64,000 bases of DNA, from assembly GCA_030544235.1 (NCBI GenBank), contig CM060470.1, positions 16,144,356-16,208,355 on the forward strand. The letters are read 5' to 3'. A program made the translations under genes and the position numbers. The DNA comes from Lepturacanthus savala (taxonomy: Eukaryota; Chordata; Actinopteri; Scombriformes; Trichiuridae). The first letter of the stretch is position 1. Every line of letters begins with the position of its first letter. Shown one piece after another: positions 11,630-22,649 of the stretch. Below the pieces are notes generated by a model that saw only the letters and a program-made list of their open reading frames with translations, had not been told where the DNA came from and made no database searches.

Positions 11630-13156
11630 GACGTGCAAGAAGGAACGAAATGTTTGCAACAAGAATAACATAGAGAGATTAAGTCCCTTCCCTTCCACTG
11701 GACCCCATGCAAACTTATTTCAGAAAAAAAAAATGCATTGGTAGAGGGACAGGTACGGAATTGTGCCATGAATTACAAATATGTTTGTCAATTTATTTCA
11801 CTATAAAGAGTTCCCTGAAATTATATTAAATATATTAAAATGAAGTGTTGAAATACAGAGGTACTTGGTAGTTTTGTGTGTATACACTGTGTATCTTACC
11901 TGAAGTGTTAGGATATTCAGCGACTCAGGGTCCTTTTTTTCAGCTGGGATGCAGAAGAATGAGTGAAAACCGTTGCCGGTTCATTCTGGTACAGAACGCT
12001 AGTTATCTTGAGGAGGGAGGAAGTTGCGATGTCATATATGTGACTTTTGGATGTGTAGTCATTCTGATTACATTTCAGTCTTATACTTAGAGTTTTATCC
12101 ACATACTGTGATTTGTTTTGACTTGCAAAATCATCATCTTCTAAATTGACAAGCATCATATGCGTAATTCATGGCACCACTACCATATATTATTCTACTA
12201 ATAGCAATATTATTACAATATTATTTTCAGAAATAGGTATCATGGGGTCCACCAGGAGGTTGAAGAACTTAGTTTCTCTATTAAACAGGAAGTGGAGACA
12301 GTCATGGTAGCCATGGAAATTCACAACTCTCAGAATGAATGTGGTTCAATATATAAATATCGCTTCATTTGTTGGTTCAAAACAGCGGGTTTCATTGCCA
12401 TACTTTGGGTGCACAGCATACTTATTTTCTAAGTTGTATATCTTTTAGTATTTAATATTTATTCATTAATAGTAACAATATCCGCTATTTATTATTTATT
12501 CACATTGAAGATTTCTATGTCAATATAGTTGTGATACAATGATTGCTTTTGCATTATTGAATAAATTAATATTTTGTGTATTTTGTGGCTGACTTTGTAC
12601 AAAAACGCAAACACAGCCTGCACTCAGCAAATAAGCTTTTATTATCCTCCCAATATTACAACTTTCAGTACTGACAGCATTTTGCTCAAAAAAACAGTTG
12701 TTGAAATTAATAAAGCGGTGTCATACATTGTAATAAAAAAAATAAGCAGGTTCAATTAAAAATGTTTAAATGCTACTGTGCGCAGAAGAGTGTAAAGGAT
12801 ATTTTCAGGTTACATTAGGTTATTCAGACTGCATACATGGAGCCCGAAGAGTCTCATAAGATAGCATTCTAAAACTTGTTTGCACAAGATAAAACTATTA
12901 TCTTTCAGAACTCCTGGGGCTTTGTACTGTTCACGTTTGTGGTCATGGTGACGTCTGACTCTCACTGAGAGCTTTATATCATTAACAGTGATATACAAAT
13001 AGTCATATTAGCAGGATTTTCTTTTAAAGAAACAAGGTGTCAAAGTCATAGCATGCACAGAAAGTACCAGGTTATTTGACATGTAATGTTAAGGCCTACA
13101 ACATCGTGTGTGATGAACTTGAGTGGTGAATCGTTCTGTCCATCATCACAGGCGTT
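11630..13156. other. intergenic region between convergent fbxo47 and arl6
   Basis: A+T-rich, with no recognised conserved coding sequence. It should hold the arl6 3' UTR, which reads leftward. Several minus-strand AATAAA hexamers occur (plus TTTATT), the nearest clear one at 12638-12643. One possible alternative arl6 terminal exon (12810-12964) is described separately. Confidence 0.5.
12638..12643 (-). terminator. arl6: candidate arl6 polyadenylation signal
   Basis: Minus-strand AATAAA about 515 bp after the predicted arl6 stop at 13157-13159. Others occur further left near 12465 and 12495, so the true site is uncertain. Confidence 0.35.
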
Positions 13157-16100
13157 TCACTCATTCATTCTTTTCATTGTTTTGAAACGATCTGATAGAA
13201 GGAAAAACAAAAAAGATGCGTGAGAATTATATATGATATATACTTGTATACTATACAGTATAAAAGGTTTATATAAATGTTCAAACTAGCCTATACACAC
13301 CACACACACATACAAGACAGTGTGATACAAAATATTTCAAGTCGAGTGTCTGAGTGGGTCCATTGGTAGTAAAATCTAGGAATGTAGTTTCAAAGTGACC
13401 CATGTTGACAGGTTCTATTTCTGTAGGTGAGATTGAGATTTGAATATAACATGCTGGTTTGGTCCAAAGCACAGACGTGTGATTTCTATCTATACCAACT
13501 GTTCTCTGCTTGTTCAGCCTCCCATGATTTAAGTCTCATCCAGAAATACACAGTATTTCAGACACAAGTTGTGTCACAAATACTACACACAAGTAGATTT
13601 TTTAGCATGTAGTGTGCTCACACTGAAAACATTAGAAATACTCAAAACTGTACAATATATAAAGCCCTTCAGTTTTTAATTGTGTGCTGTTGTTGGACGC
13701 CATCCTCCCACAGTGCAGTACACAAATGGAAGAGCTACTCAAAGCTGAACGGTATGAAGTAATAGTGGACGGTGGTGAAACAGCGTTAGTAACACCTCAA
13801 AAAAAGAAAAATACCTTGAATTTTTGGATTACACTTTCTGCTGTCACACAGCACACATTATAGAGCATTTCCTGCCAATATACAATTATAGAGTAGAGCA
13901 GCAGAAATTAGTCGATTAGTTGCTGTTACATGTGTTGCCAACTATTTTGATAATTGATTAAATCCATTTGAGTTTTTTTTAAGAAGAAAATGTCCAAATT
14001 CTCAGATTCCAGCTTGTCAAATCTGATTATTTTTTCTTTGTTTCTTTGGTCTTCTATAATAATAACCTGATGATCTCTGGTCTGCAAAAAAAAAAATTAA
14101 AAATAAACATTTTGGTTGAATCTTCATCTTTTGGAAAGTAGTAATAGTAATCAGCAGTTTAATCAATATCAATAATTGATATGTTAATCGGCTATCAGAA
14201 TAGTCATTAGTTGCAGGCTGATTATTTATCATGTGATTTCTTGTGTGCTAACTGCAAAACACAATGTGTGTGTAATGTATGCTGTATTATTACGCACAAC
14301 TAGTGTGTTACTGGAGCTAGGACACAGTTACGATACAATCTACCACCACTATCCCATTACATGTTCACATGACACAGCATGATACTCACTGTGCAATTTG
14401 TTCTATGGGTATATATTAAAAAAAAAGACAGAATGCAGACAGTCATTGAAAGTGAAATTCTGAGCACACTGACACATGGCCTTGTTCTTTCTTTTTGGCC
14501 CAGTATGACACCTTTTATTAAAGTTACTGAGCAGTGAGATTACCGTGTAGCCAGTCCAACCCCTCCTGTAAGCCCTCTCCTTTGATAGCATTGCTGGCGC
14601 TGAGAAATAAAAGAGATGTCGACAACATATTAATCTCTGCTTGGCTCACATTCACACATTCCCATGACTTCTTTTAGACTCTGAATGATTAAATAGGTCC
14701 ATCTCTTAATCCATCTACCTTTCCGCCTGTTTAATGAGTAAACAAGTTGGAAAACCACAACTGGAAAGTGTTAAAATTTTCAAAATACGTAGCATGTAGT
14801 TGTGACTCCAGCTAATCTTCAACCTACGAGCGACGGACGAATGGGCCGACGTTGGAAACAACCAATTAGAGAATGTACCTGGTCAATTTAGAGTATCTGT
14901 TTAAGATTAACAGACTGGGCAGTGATGGTGCTTAGCACAGTTCAGTTCAATCTAATTTGAAGTGCTCTTCCTTGAATGATTCCTGTACGTTCCTGGGGGG
15001 CAAACACCAGAGAATTTAGATTTTAACCCTCCGATGTGAGGCTTTTATGTAATTTGTGGTGGAAATATTTCCCTGTATATAATGGAAAACACAGAATTAA
15101 GGTGCCAGGTGAAAATTTTAATGTACTGTAAATTATCTATTATGAGCTGGTATTCCATTAGGTCTCCAACATTACCATGACCATACAGACCACTCTAATA
15201 CAGGCCTGGGCTGTTATTAGCCAACCAACATTTTAATATACAGACGAGACTGTTTAGCTCATTAGAAAGCTACCAGAGCACTTAAAATATCTTAAAATAT
15301 ATGGGTATGGTGGCCTGGTCATGTGACATGTATGGTGGCTGAAGGGAGCAACAGGACACAAACCACCTGTAGGCTAACGTTGTTACCGTGGCAACCGGAG
15401 AGCTTGTTGTAAAGACTGGCGTGAGTGATGAGGAGATTACAGGGAGAGATGAAGAGGACGAGGATTAAACAGAATTGGAGGATTTTTTAAAGGATGGTTA
15501 AACTCTGGAATGGCAAGCTGTCTAAACCGGTAAGTTGCCTTTTGCTAATGTTGTTAATATTCTGTATGTATACCGTAACCTAACTGTACTTTTTCAATAA
15601 ATGTGGACCTTGTATTTAATAGGTTCAAACTGACAAAATTTTGTTTTTCTTCATTCTATCGGTAGGCCTGTCTCTAATTGTGGCCTCCTTCCAATAAAGG
15701 CCTGGGCCTCAATTCACTTGAGTAAATAAAGGCCCAGGCTTATATTAGAGAATTTATGGTAATATGATGCGGCCGGGCCCTCAGGCTGCTTTCTATAGTT
15801 GTTCTCCTGTATATCAACTATTCTCATTTAATATTATCCATGTCTATCCCAAGAGGCTGGTGACCTGTCCGGGTGTATCCCTGCCTCTTGCCTGAAGTGT
15901 GCTGGGATTGTATCCAGCAAACCCCTGTGACCCTAGTGAGGAATAAGTGGGAATATAAAATGACTTATACATCTATGTAAGATTTACTTTTTTGACCTCT
16001 TTTTCTGACTTTTTTGAGGATTGGAAATTTAGATTTTTCAAAATAAATGTCCTCTGCTTTTTATGCTTTTATTTAGGGGGATGACTAAATGATTTCTATA

Positions 16101-16419
16101 TATTTCAGGGGGGACCTATCCTGGTGGTCATATGCATAGGACAGCAACAATACAGGACTGTAGATGTTCTGAACAGGATGAGGAAAAAAAGGGTCTTTGT
16201 GTTGGAGATTTCTGACAGGTACGTTACCAGATGTGCCAGGGTTTGTCTTTGATGTTCTCCAGACACAACATCTGTGAGACCTTAACAGAAGACATGGCGT
16301 CCTGCAGATCCATCTTATTCGCAAAGAACAATATCGGGATCTTTTTGCTGTTGATATCTGGACAGCAAGATAGACAAAGAGGGAGAAAATCATCTGAGAA
16401 GAAATATTTCTATTTACGT

Positions 16420-16492
<73 letters not shown>

Positions 16493-16839
16493 TTTTCGTT
16501 TAAATTTACACAAATAGGTAATTGCATGCACATACACAGTAGTATCTTTTTTTGAACTGACTTAATCTTTCCCTGGAAAAAACACAAACTCTTAGCCTTC
16601 CATGCCACTTGGATTAACGTGCCTTATTTAGATCATGAGTCTAAAACTCACCTGAAACTCATGCCACCCACTCACGACACCTCAAATACCAATAATGGCA
16701 GTAAAAATCAATTAAATGGTATTTTTGTGGAATCAGATCCACATTTTTAATGAAACAGCATCATTTCTATAATTTCAAAGATAAATAGTATGACAAGATT
16801 GATACTGTACCAATATTGTTATAAAAAGTCACCTTTGGT

Positions 16840-16909
<70 letters not shown>

Positions 16910-17443
16910 CAAGAAATTACAAGAAATAGTGTTGTGTGTTGTGTTGTTATTAATATGAGTACAGTATTGCAGAATTACCTTCATGGTTGAGAAGAATATC
17001 TATCTCCTCTTTGGCAACAACCATTCTCAGTTTATCACTGCTGTCAATGACGAATATGACAGCGTGGCTTTCTCTGAGAACAGGAAGAGATGTTTTAATT
17101 CAGATATTTACACATGTATGTAATACTTGAATCATGATGCTGTGTGTGTGTTTCATACTTGTAATAATGCTCCCATAGGTTTCTGTATCTGTTCTGCCCA
17201 GACATGTCAAAGACTGTAAAGGACAGGCTGGAGCAGAGGAAGAAAAGCTCAGAATGATACTGACACATGAGCCATTTGAATTTCATAACTACTACTAACT
17301 AGTCTATAAGAAATTTTGTCATAGTCATGTTATTACTTTCTAAAAGAAAAAAATTCTACCTTGAACTGTTGAACTTTTCAATGTTGAAGCCAATTGTTGG
17401 GACTATTTCTTGTGCCTGTGTCTGCATGCACCCACCCAAACAC

Positions 17444-17518
<75 letters not shown>

Positions 17519-18049
17519 CAGACAAGTAGCGGTAAAAGTATGTCAACAAGAAAATATAAGTGTAAGAAAAGGATAATATGGGCTTTACCTGACTAACATG
17601 TTTCCACTCGTGTGACAATGGGCCTAAATGATTCGAATTCTGAAAAGCAATCAGGGGATGCAACCAGTGAATGATTGCATCCCAAAATTCCCCAAAATTT
17701 CATGGCAGAAAAACATTTCTGTTTAGCTGTGTAAAAAAAACAGTCAGTGGACCCAGATGGCAGCACTACATAACAATGATAAGAATAAACTTTATTTATA
17801 GCACCTTTCATAACAGGAAATGCAGCAAGGCAATTCCCTTAAATACATACACAAATCCCTCTCAATTCCAATATAATCTATTTAAAAATAAATCAAAAAG
17901 AAGCCACATCATTCTCATGTACTTACATTAGCCGGTTTCATATGGTTGATGATGGTAGTTTTACCGCTGTTGTCCAGTCCCACACACAAAACGTTGACCT
18001 CTTTCTTCCTCAGGCCAAGCCACTGGGATAGTTTATCCAGCAGTCCCAT
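13157..18049 (-). CDS. arl6: ADP-ribosylation factor-like GTPase 6 (BBS3), complete
   Basis: ARL6 is the small GTPase that, when GTP-bound, recruits the BBSome coat to membranes at the base of cilia; human loss causes Bardet-Biedl syndrome 3. Coding exons, in gene order: 17927-18049, 17360-17421, 17159-17227, 16979-17073, 16228-16357, 14544-14599, 13157-13191. All have GT/AG junctions and consistent phases, giving 189 aa (human 186). N-terminus MGLLDKLSQWLGLRKKEV forms the amphipathic helix. The P-loop is GLDNSGKT (residues 24-31), switch 1 threonine sits in PTIGF, switch 2 is FDMSGQ (the ARL6 form of WDxGGQ), and the guanine-specificity motifs are NKMD and CAS. The C-terminus GLDWLHDRFKTMK aligns with human WLQDQIQTVK; this last 35-bp exon is the least certain. 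The ATG exon seems to have a 5' UTR acceptor near 18115, so the promoter is further right. Confidence 0.95.
13898..14222 (-). mobile_element. short non-autonomous DNA element, ATTAATCG family, copy 1
   Basis: Reads on the minus strand as the common teleost element that starts and ends with GCAGC.. CTAAT.. CGATTAAT-type termini and contains AAAGAAACAAAG, GAATCTGAGAATTTGGAC and ATTATCAAAATAGTTGGCAAC. Copies 2 (26069-26380) and 3 (31062-31335) share these blocks. Lies in the last arl6 intron. Confidence 0.7.
15193..15750. mobile_element. 558-bp inverted-repeat DNA element
   Basis: The left end CTCTAATACAGGCCTGGGCT and the reverse complement of the right end CTCTAATATAAGCCTGGGCC form terminal inverted repeats, matching at 22 of 27 positions. 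A second AATAAAGGCCTGGGCCTC block sits just inside the right end (about 15692-15709). The middle holds a short acidic open stretch (near 15430-15466, DEEITGRDEEDED) and no transposase. Superfamily not assigned. Confidence 0.65.
15840..15960 (+). mobile_element. RTE-like LINE 3' tail fragment
   Basis: Contains GGTGACCTGTCCGGGTGTAT, TGCTGGGATTGTATCCAGC and TGTGACCCTAGTGAGGAATAAG, matching the 3' portion of the element at 10815-11085. It is 5'-truncated, as is usual for LINEs. Confidence 0.7.
16423..16487. repeat. (AT)n microsatellite, 65 bp
   Basis: Pure AT dinucleotides in the 621-bp arl6 intron 16358-16978. It starts 66 bp upstream (minus-strand sense) of the exon 16228-16357 acceptor. Confidence 0.97.
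16844..16907. repeat. (AT)n microsatellite, 64 bp
   Basis: Second pure AT tract in the same 621-bp arl6 intron, 356 bp from the first and nearly equal in length. It lies 72 bp past the donor of exon 16979-17073. Confidence 0.97.
17440..17514. repeat. (CA)n microsatellite
   Basis: CA tract with two CG-type interruptions. On the minus strand it is a (GT)n tract ending only about 18 nt before the acceptor of arl6 exon 2 (17360-17421), so it occupies the branch-point/polypyrimidine zone. Confidence 0.97.
17776..17840 (+). repeat. interspersed repeat fragment (TTTATTTATAGCACCTTTCATA type)
   Basis: AATAAACTTTATTTATAGCACCTTTCATAACA-like text, then AAATGCAGCAAGGC, is the opening of a repeat often seen in teleosts. 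A related start occurs at 18520. Confidence 0.45.
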
Positions 18050-18504
18050 TAGACCAATTGATGCTACACCATTTAAATACTTAACACATCACCCCATAGA
18101 TGGTCCGGCTGCTGGAAATCAAACATAAGCAGACTGGAAAAACGTCACTAGAGCAAAGAATAAAAACAAACATAGCTGTGTGTCCCCAAATTGCTGCGGT
18201 AGTGTCACGAGCTGAGCCACCTGGGCAACCCAGCTTGGGATAGGTAATCCTATTAGGGAGAATTAAGCTCTGTGAACCACCCAGTGACCCGTTCATGGAG
18301 TTTGGAGCCTCCCAGGCCCCCCATCCTGATGAATTTGATTTATTACTCTAAAATCTTACATCTCTGAAGAGCCCCCTCTTGCTCTGGGCTCCTCGAGGGC
18401 ACAGACACACACACAGACACACACACACAACACAGCAGCAGCAGCTTATCCTCGGCATCTTCTGCTCCTAAAATAATTGGAGTCACTCTCCCAATCTGTT
18501 GTGT

Positions 18505-19560
18505 CAACATGTTGCACTTCAAGTCGAGTCAAGTTTATTTATATAGCACATTTCATGTGACAGGCTCAATGTGCATTAAGACATAAAGAAATTATTTAGG
18601 CAAAGAAAAAATAATTGCATATGATGCAAACATATGGGATAAGATAGTATTACCATCATAATAATACTGTTTCTAAAATAAAAGTTGCACACTCCAAACA
18701 GAACTGGGACACTTGTGAAAAAACAATATGTTTTAGTCAGCTTTTAAAAGAAGACAGACCTGAGTTCATGTGAGACTTCCAGTGAACACACCTTAAGATG
18801 ATTTAGACTATATTCCACATATAGTGAGGAGACCTTTATGTTCTTAGCCATTAATAGATTTTATAAAATAAGGAGTATTATAAAATCAATCTGCTATTTG
18901 ACTGGGAGCCAGTGAAGAGAAGTTACAACAGGAGTGATGTGTTCAGACCTTTTGGCTTTATCTAATCCGCTGTTAGCAGCATTCTGAATGAGCCAGAGTT
19001 TATTAACCAGTCCACAAAAAGTGCTTCTGAGTAATCAAGTCTATTATAAAGTCTATCCAAAAGTAGTTCCTATGACAAGAAATATGTTATTTAAAATATA
19101 TTTCTGACATGATAAAAAGGAATCTTGGAGATATTAGGCATGTGCCTCTGGAAGTTAAAGTCTCCATCATCATTTAATGGTTATTATAAACCATATAATG
19201 ATTATACATTATCTGAAAGTTTCACTTTTTGAACACTTTTTCTTGATATTCTAAGTTCTTCAAACATGTCTGGAGCTCAGCAACCAAAATCACCCCCATG
19301 TTTTTGGCGAGTTTGGCAACACAGGCGTTAAAGAGTCAATCTGGGCCTAATGTAAGAATCTGTCTTGTCCTCATTTATCCATGAAAAATAGATTGATATC
19401 TGCACTGCATGGGATTTGGGCATTCACTGGGAAAAAGTTGTTGGCAAAAACAGATAATTAAATCAGGACGTCATCACCATAGAAGTGATAAAAAATAGTG
19501 TGCGCTTTAATTATTCGACCCATCTGGGGCAAAAAAATGTTCAGTTAAAAAGTAAAGCAA
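18505..19560 (+). repeat. degenerate teleost interspersed repeat, about 1 kb
   Basis: Begins GTCAAGTTTATTTATATAGCAC and ATTTCATGTGACAGGCTCAA. It continues through GACTGGGAGCCAGTGAAGAG, AGGAGTGATGTGTTCAGACC, GCAGCATTCTGAATGAGCCAG and AGTAATCAAGTCTATTATAAAG to a tail with CACCATAGAAGTGATAAAA. These blocks occur in this order in a repeat I know from many teleost introns. The class is not certain and the boundaries are approximate. Confidence 0.55.
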
Positions 19561-20929
19561 ATTTGGAAATCAGAAATAAAATGCAAAAATAAGACTGACT
19601 AAAGGTCACTATAAATTCATATAGCAACATATAAAGTCTATAATCAGAAGATGTGGCCTAACAAGGAAGTGGAAGCTATTGTCTTTGAATTTAGTTTTTG
19701 CAGCCTCAGGTCAAATTTGCATAATAATTGAGGGAATTCATTTTGTACTTTTCACTTGGCAGCTCTGGAGACTGTCTGTTCCAACAGCTCCATTTTTTTG
19801 ATTATTATTCATGTGTTATGAAAGTTGCAAGGTTGGAAAAAGGTGATAAAATTCTCATAAACAGTACTGACAATAATTTATATTTATATTTCCATCTTGT
19901 TTTTATTGCCTTGTAGAACAATTTGTAACATGATTTGAAAAGCACTATAAGTAGCATTATATTATTATTATTGTATTTTAGAGACAGGGCTAACTCAGAG
20001 AGCTTTTACGTTTTAAATAAAGGAATATCGACTCTTTCCGAAAGACTCGGATCCAGTGATGTAGTGGCAAATAAAAATTTAAGTGAGGTTTCTATAGAAC
20101 GTCAGTATTAAAAACAACATTTCAGAGCATGGAAGATGTCAAATAATCTTCCATTGATCCATCTCCGCTTGGAGGAGTCACTTTACTGTTCTCGAGTTTA
20201 AAAAAAAAAATGCAAACCAAATGAAATGAGCAGTCAAACCACCGGAACTGTTCATCTTTATTTGCAAATAAATATTCGCTGTAACTGGCTCTTACAGTGT
20301 GCAAGATCTACAACATCTCTTTGGAAATCATAGAAAAATAAAATACAAGAATTATAAGTATACTTGTACTTTGTACAAAAGAACGTTCTAACATTGCTCA
20401 GCAGTAGAACATGCTAAACAAACAGCATCTGATATTCTCCATATTCTGTAGAGGGGTGGTGGCCATGAACGAGTGTGTGTGCAAATATATGCCTGTGTGT
20501 GTGTATGTGAGTGTGTGTACACCTTTTCCACTCCGAAAGACCTGCGCTCATAAATATGCTGTGACCTAAAGGCACAGATCTCTAGGTCCAGTTTGCCTCC
20601 AACATTTATCACTGAGCCCCAGTTTGTAACAAAAACACAGCTGTAGTGTGACGGTCGTTCTCTTGAATATGGAGACAACTTAATCTAATAGGTCCTGTGA
20701 TTCTACTGAATCTAATGAACTACTCTAATGTTCTGTATTGTCTAGTTACCGGACTGTAAGGCATTCTGTGTGTGTGTGTGTGCGTGTGTGTGTGTGTGTG
20801 TGTGTGCGTGTGTATGTTACTGTTGATGTTAAGAGCTTTCACATGATGACTTATGATGCTGCTGTTTTATGTTCGCTTTCTCTCTACTGCCCTTAAAAAA
20901 AAAAAGGTCTCCTGTTCTGCACACAGACG
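19561..20929. other. intergenic, left of the CpG-rich block
   Basis: A+T-rich with no recognised gene. A minus-strand AATAAA (20257-20262) and TG-rich tracts (20477-20519, 20767-20813) occur. It could hold arl6 5' intron sequence. Confidence 0.5.
20767..20813. repeat. (TG)n microsatellite
   Basis: About 47 bp of TG with two GC interruptions, beside the CpG-rich block. Confidence 0.9.
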
Positions 20930-21330
20930 ACTAACTGCCCTTTCCCGCCGCTTTCCATCAACGCAGTTTCAGCTGCTTGTGCTGCCTCGGCTAACCGGTT
21001 AGCATCCCGCGGTGCTGGCTGATCGCCGCTGACGGCGGAGAATGAAGAAGAACTTTGATTTGAATGGCGAGCGTCTGGCGACGTGACATCAACTACTGCA
21101 GATCCAACGGCTTTCTTTTTTCATTTCAGACTACATTTATGTACACTTGATTCCCATGCTGCCACAAACACCGCATCACAAACCCTACAGACGACTGGGA
21201 AGCGCAGAATTTCTCCCTCTCAGTTGCTCGTTTTCCATTGCGTCGCCGAGGCCGACTGTCCTGCATCTTGGACGGAGCGGAGATGTCCCAGGAGCGCAAT
21301 CCGGCGCCCGTTTTGAGAATGTGCAGCCAA
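20930..21330 (-). promoter_or_regulatory. CpG-rich block, candidate arl6 promoter / first exon
   Basis: Roughly 30 CpG dinucleotides fall within about 400 bp, against a CpG-poor surround. The block is 2.9 kb upstream of the arl6 ATG and 1.2 kb past the epha6 stop, both genes being on the minus strand. That is where an arl6 5' UTR exon would be expected. A perfect palindrome GCTAACCGGTTAGC lies at 20990-21003. No coding exon was recognised. Direction and target gene are inferred. Confidence 0.4.
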
Positions 21331-22534
21331 AGAAACGACGAAAGCAAAGAAACAGTTTCAGCTTATTCTTGAAGGAAACCATATGAGTCCATGTTACACT
21401 TTTCAGACAATTTCAAACGTCTCCTTATCTAAGCTCTGTGAACATTCATATGTTAAGACGGTGGAGGTCGTGTACTGGCAGGCAGCGTTTTTAACATTCA
21501 CGATCCCGATAATTCCAGCTTTAAGTACACACCGGCTTTTTAAAAAATAGAATTGTATGGTTATTTCGTCTTGAAGGCAACGGGTCCAGTTCTGCAAGCT
21601 TGTGACAGTAAAAAACAGGCAGATGTGTTGTGTGTGTGTGTGTGTGAGCCTCATGTTCTATATGTCAATCATTGCACAATTCTTCGTCTCTCTCTGAGAT
21701 TCTGAGGTGACTGCATAATACTGTATTGCTGATTTGGATAAAAATCTTAAATAAATAAAGGTTTTTAAATAAGATCCAGATTTACTAGGGCTTTCACAAA
21801 CAGGACTGCACATATATAGATATTAGGTTATGATAATAATTATTGATTAATTGTCTATACACTTAAACATTCAAGAAATCTCCATAACCGACTTCTCACT
21901 TCTTTCTTCAAGTATAGTGTACCAGGTTCTCTGGAGAGAAGGTAACTAAAGCAATGCAAAATAATACCTTTGTAATAAAAATCATTGAACTCCAAAATTT
22001 AAAAAAAGAAAAATTAGTGAGGATATATATAGATATTTTTTTTTAAAAGGACAAAATTTGTTTTCGATTGCACACCCAATAGCAGCTACATGAGCACATA
22101 ACTCGGAGCGAGGAAAAAAAAGAACGAAGGGAGGAACCAGAAAAAAAAGATTCAGTAGATTACGTTTGCAAATCTACATTTCTAGATTTTTTTTTTTTCT
22201 CCACACACAAAGTACAGCTGCTGCAACAAGGCATTACATTCCCCTAAGTGAGGGCCTGGGCCAGTCTTTAAAGTCTATCAGGCTGTCTTGTAATAGTCTG
22301 GCACAACCAGGTTTACTGGGTAAAGGGGGGGTGGAAAGTAGAAAAAAAGTTACTACTTGATGTGAGGGAGTCTGCTGTGAGAGTCTGTCCAATGACCTCC
22401 TTCAACAGACGTTTCTGGCTGTTATGACGGGTTGAGACTCAGGCACAGGCTGGAGACTGTCTGTCCTACGGTTTAGACTTCACTTCCGTCGTGTTGGTCA
22501 ATCTGTCCGCCCCAGGTCGTGGCGAAGGGCGACC
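21331..22534 (-). other. epha6 3' flank / probable 3' UTR
   Basis: Sequence immediately after the epha6 stop codon. It is A+T-rich, with no coding signal. No canonical minus-strand AATAAA was found before the CpG-rich block, so the end of the epha6 transcript is not located. Confidence 0.4.
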
Positions 22535-22649
22535 TCATACATGGAAACCCTTCTCCTGTTCGTGCAGCAGCTGAAGGCAAAGGGTCTGTATGCTGCTGCT
22601 GATCCGTCTCTGGTGGCCGATCAGGTCCACCCCAATACGCCTCACATCT
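22535..22649 (-). CDS. epha6: epha6 last coding exon: SAM domain end and C-terminus
   Basis: 115 bp, TGA at 22535-22537. Reads DVRRIGVDLIGHQRRISS then IQTLCLQLLHEQEKGFHV. This is SAM helix 5 plus the C-terminal PDZ-binding FHV. The acceptor is at CCTAG|AGATG, set by the phase of the upstream exon. Confidence 0.95.

Larger units (their letters stand above)
14600..16227 (-). other. arl6 intron with two interspersed repeats
   Basis: Intron between arl6 exons 16228-16357 and 14544-14599. It contains the inverted-repeat element 15193-15750 and the LINE tail 15840-15960. Nothing else was recognised. Confidence 0.7.

Noticed and set aside
16231..16990. Frames of repeated YI, HT or CV residues here and at 17327-17663, 31663, 32651, 37003 and 41669
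   Set aside because: Translations of dinucleotide microsatellites.
13157..18049. ARL5C identity, suggested because human ARL5C lies near FBXO47
   Set aside because: The protein has MGLLDKLS, FDMSGQ and GLDNSGKT as in ARL6, not the WDIGGQ of ARL5.
20948..20964. RFX X-box-like site (GTTGATGGAAAG on the minus strand) expected for a ciliary gene
   Set aside because: Too far from the consensus GTNRCC-N-RGYAAC to claim.
21083..21386. Overlapping frames in the CpG-rich block
   Set aside because: Explained by G+C content; no recognisable protein. Treated as promoter-type DNA.
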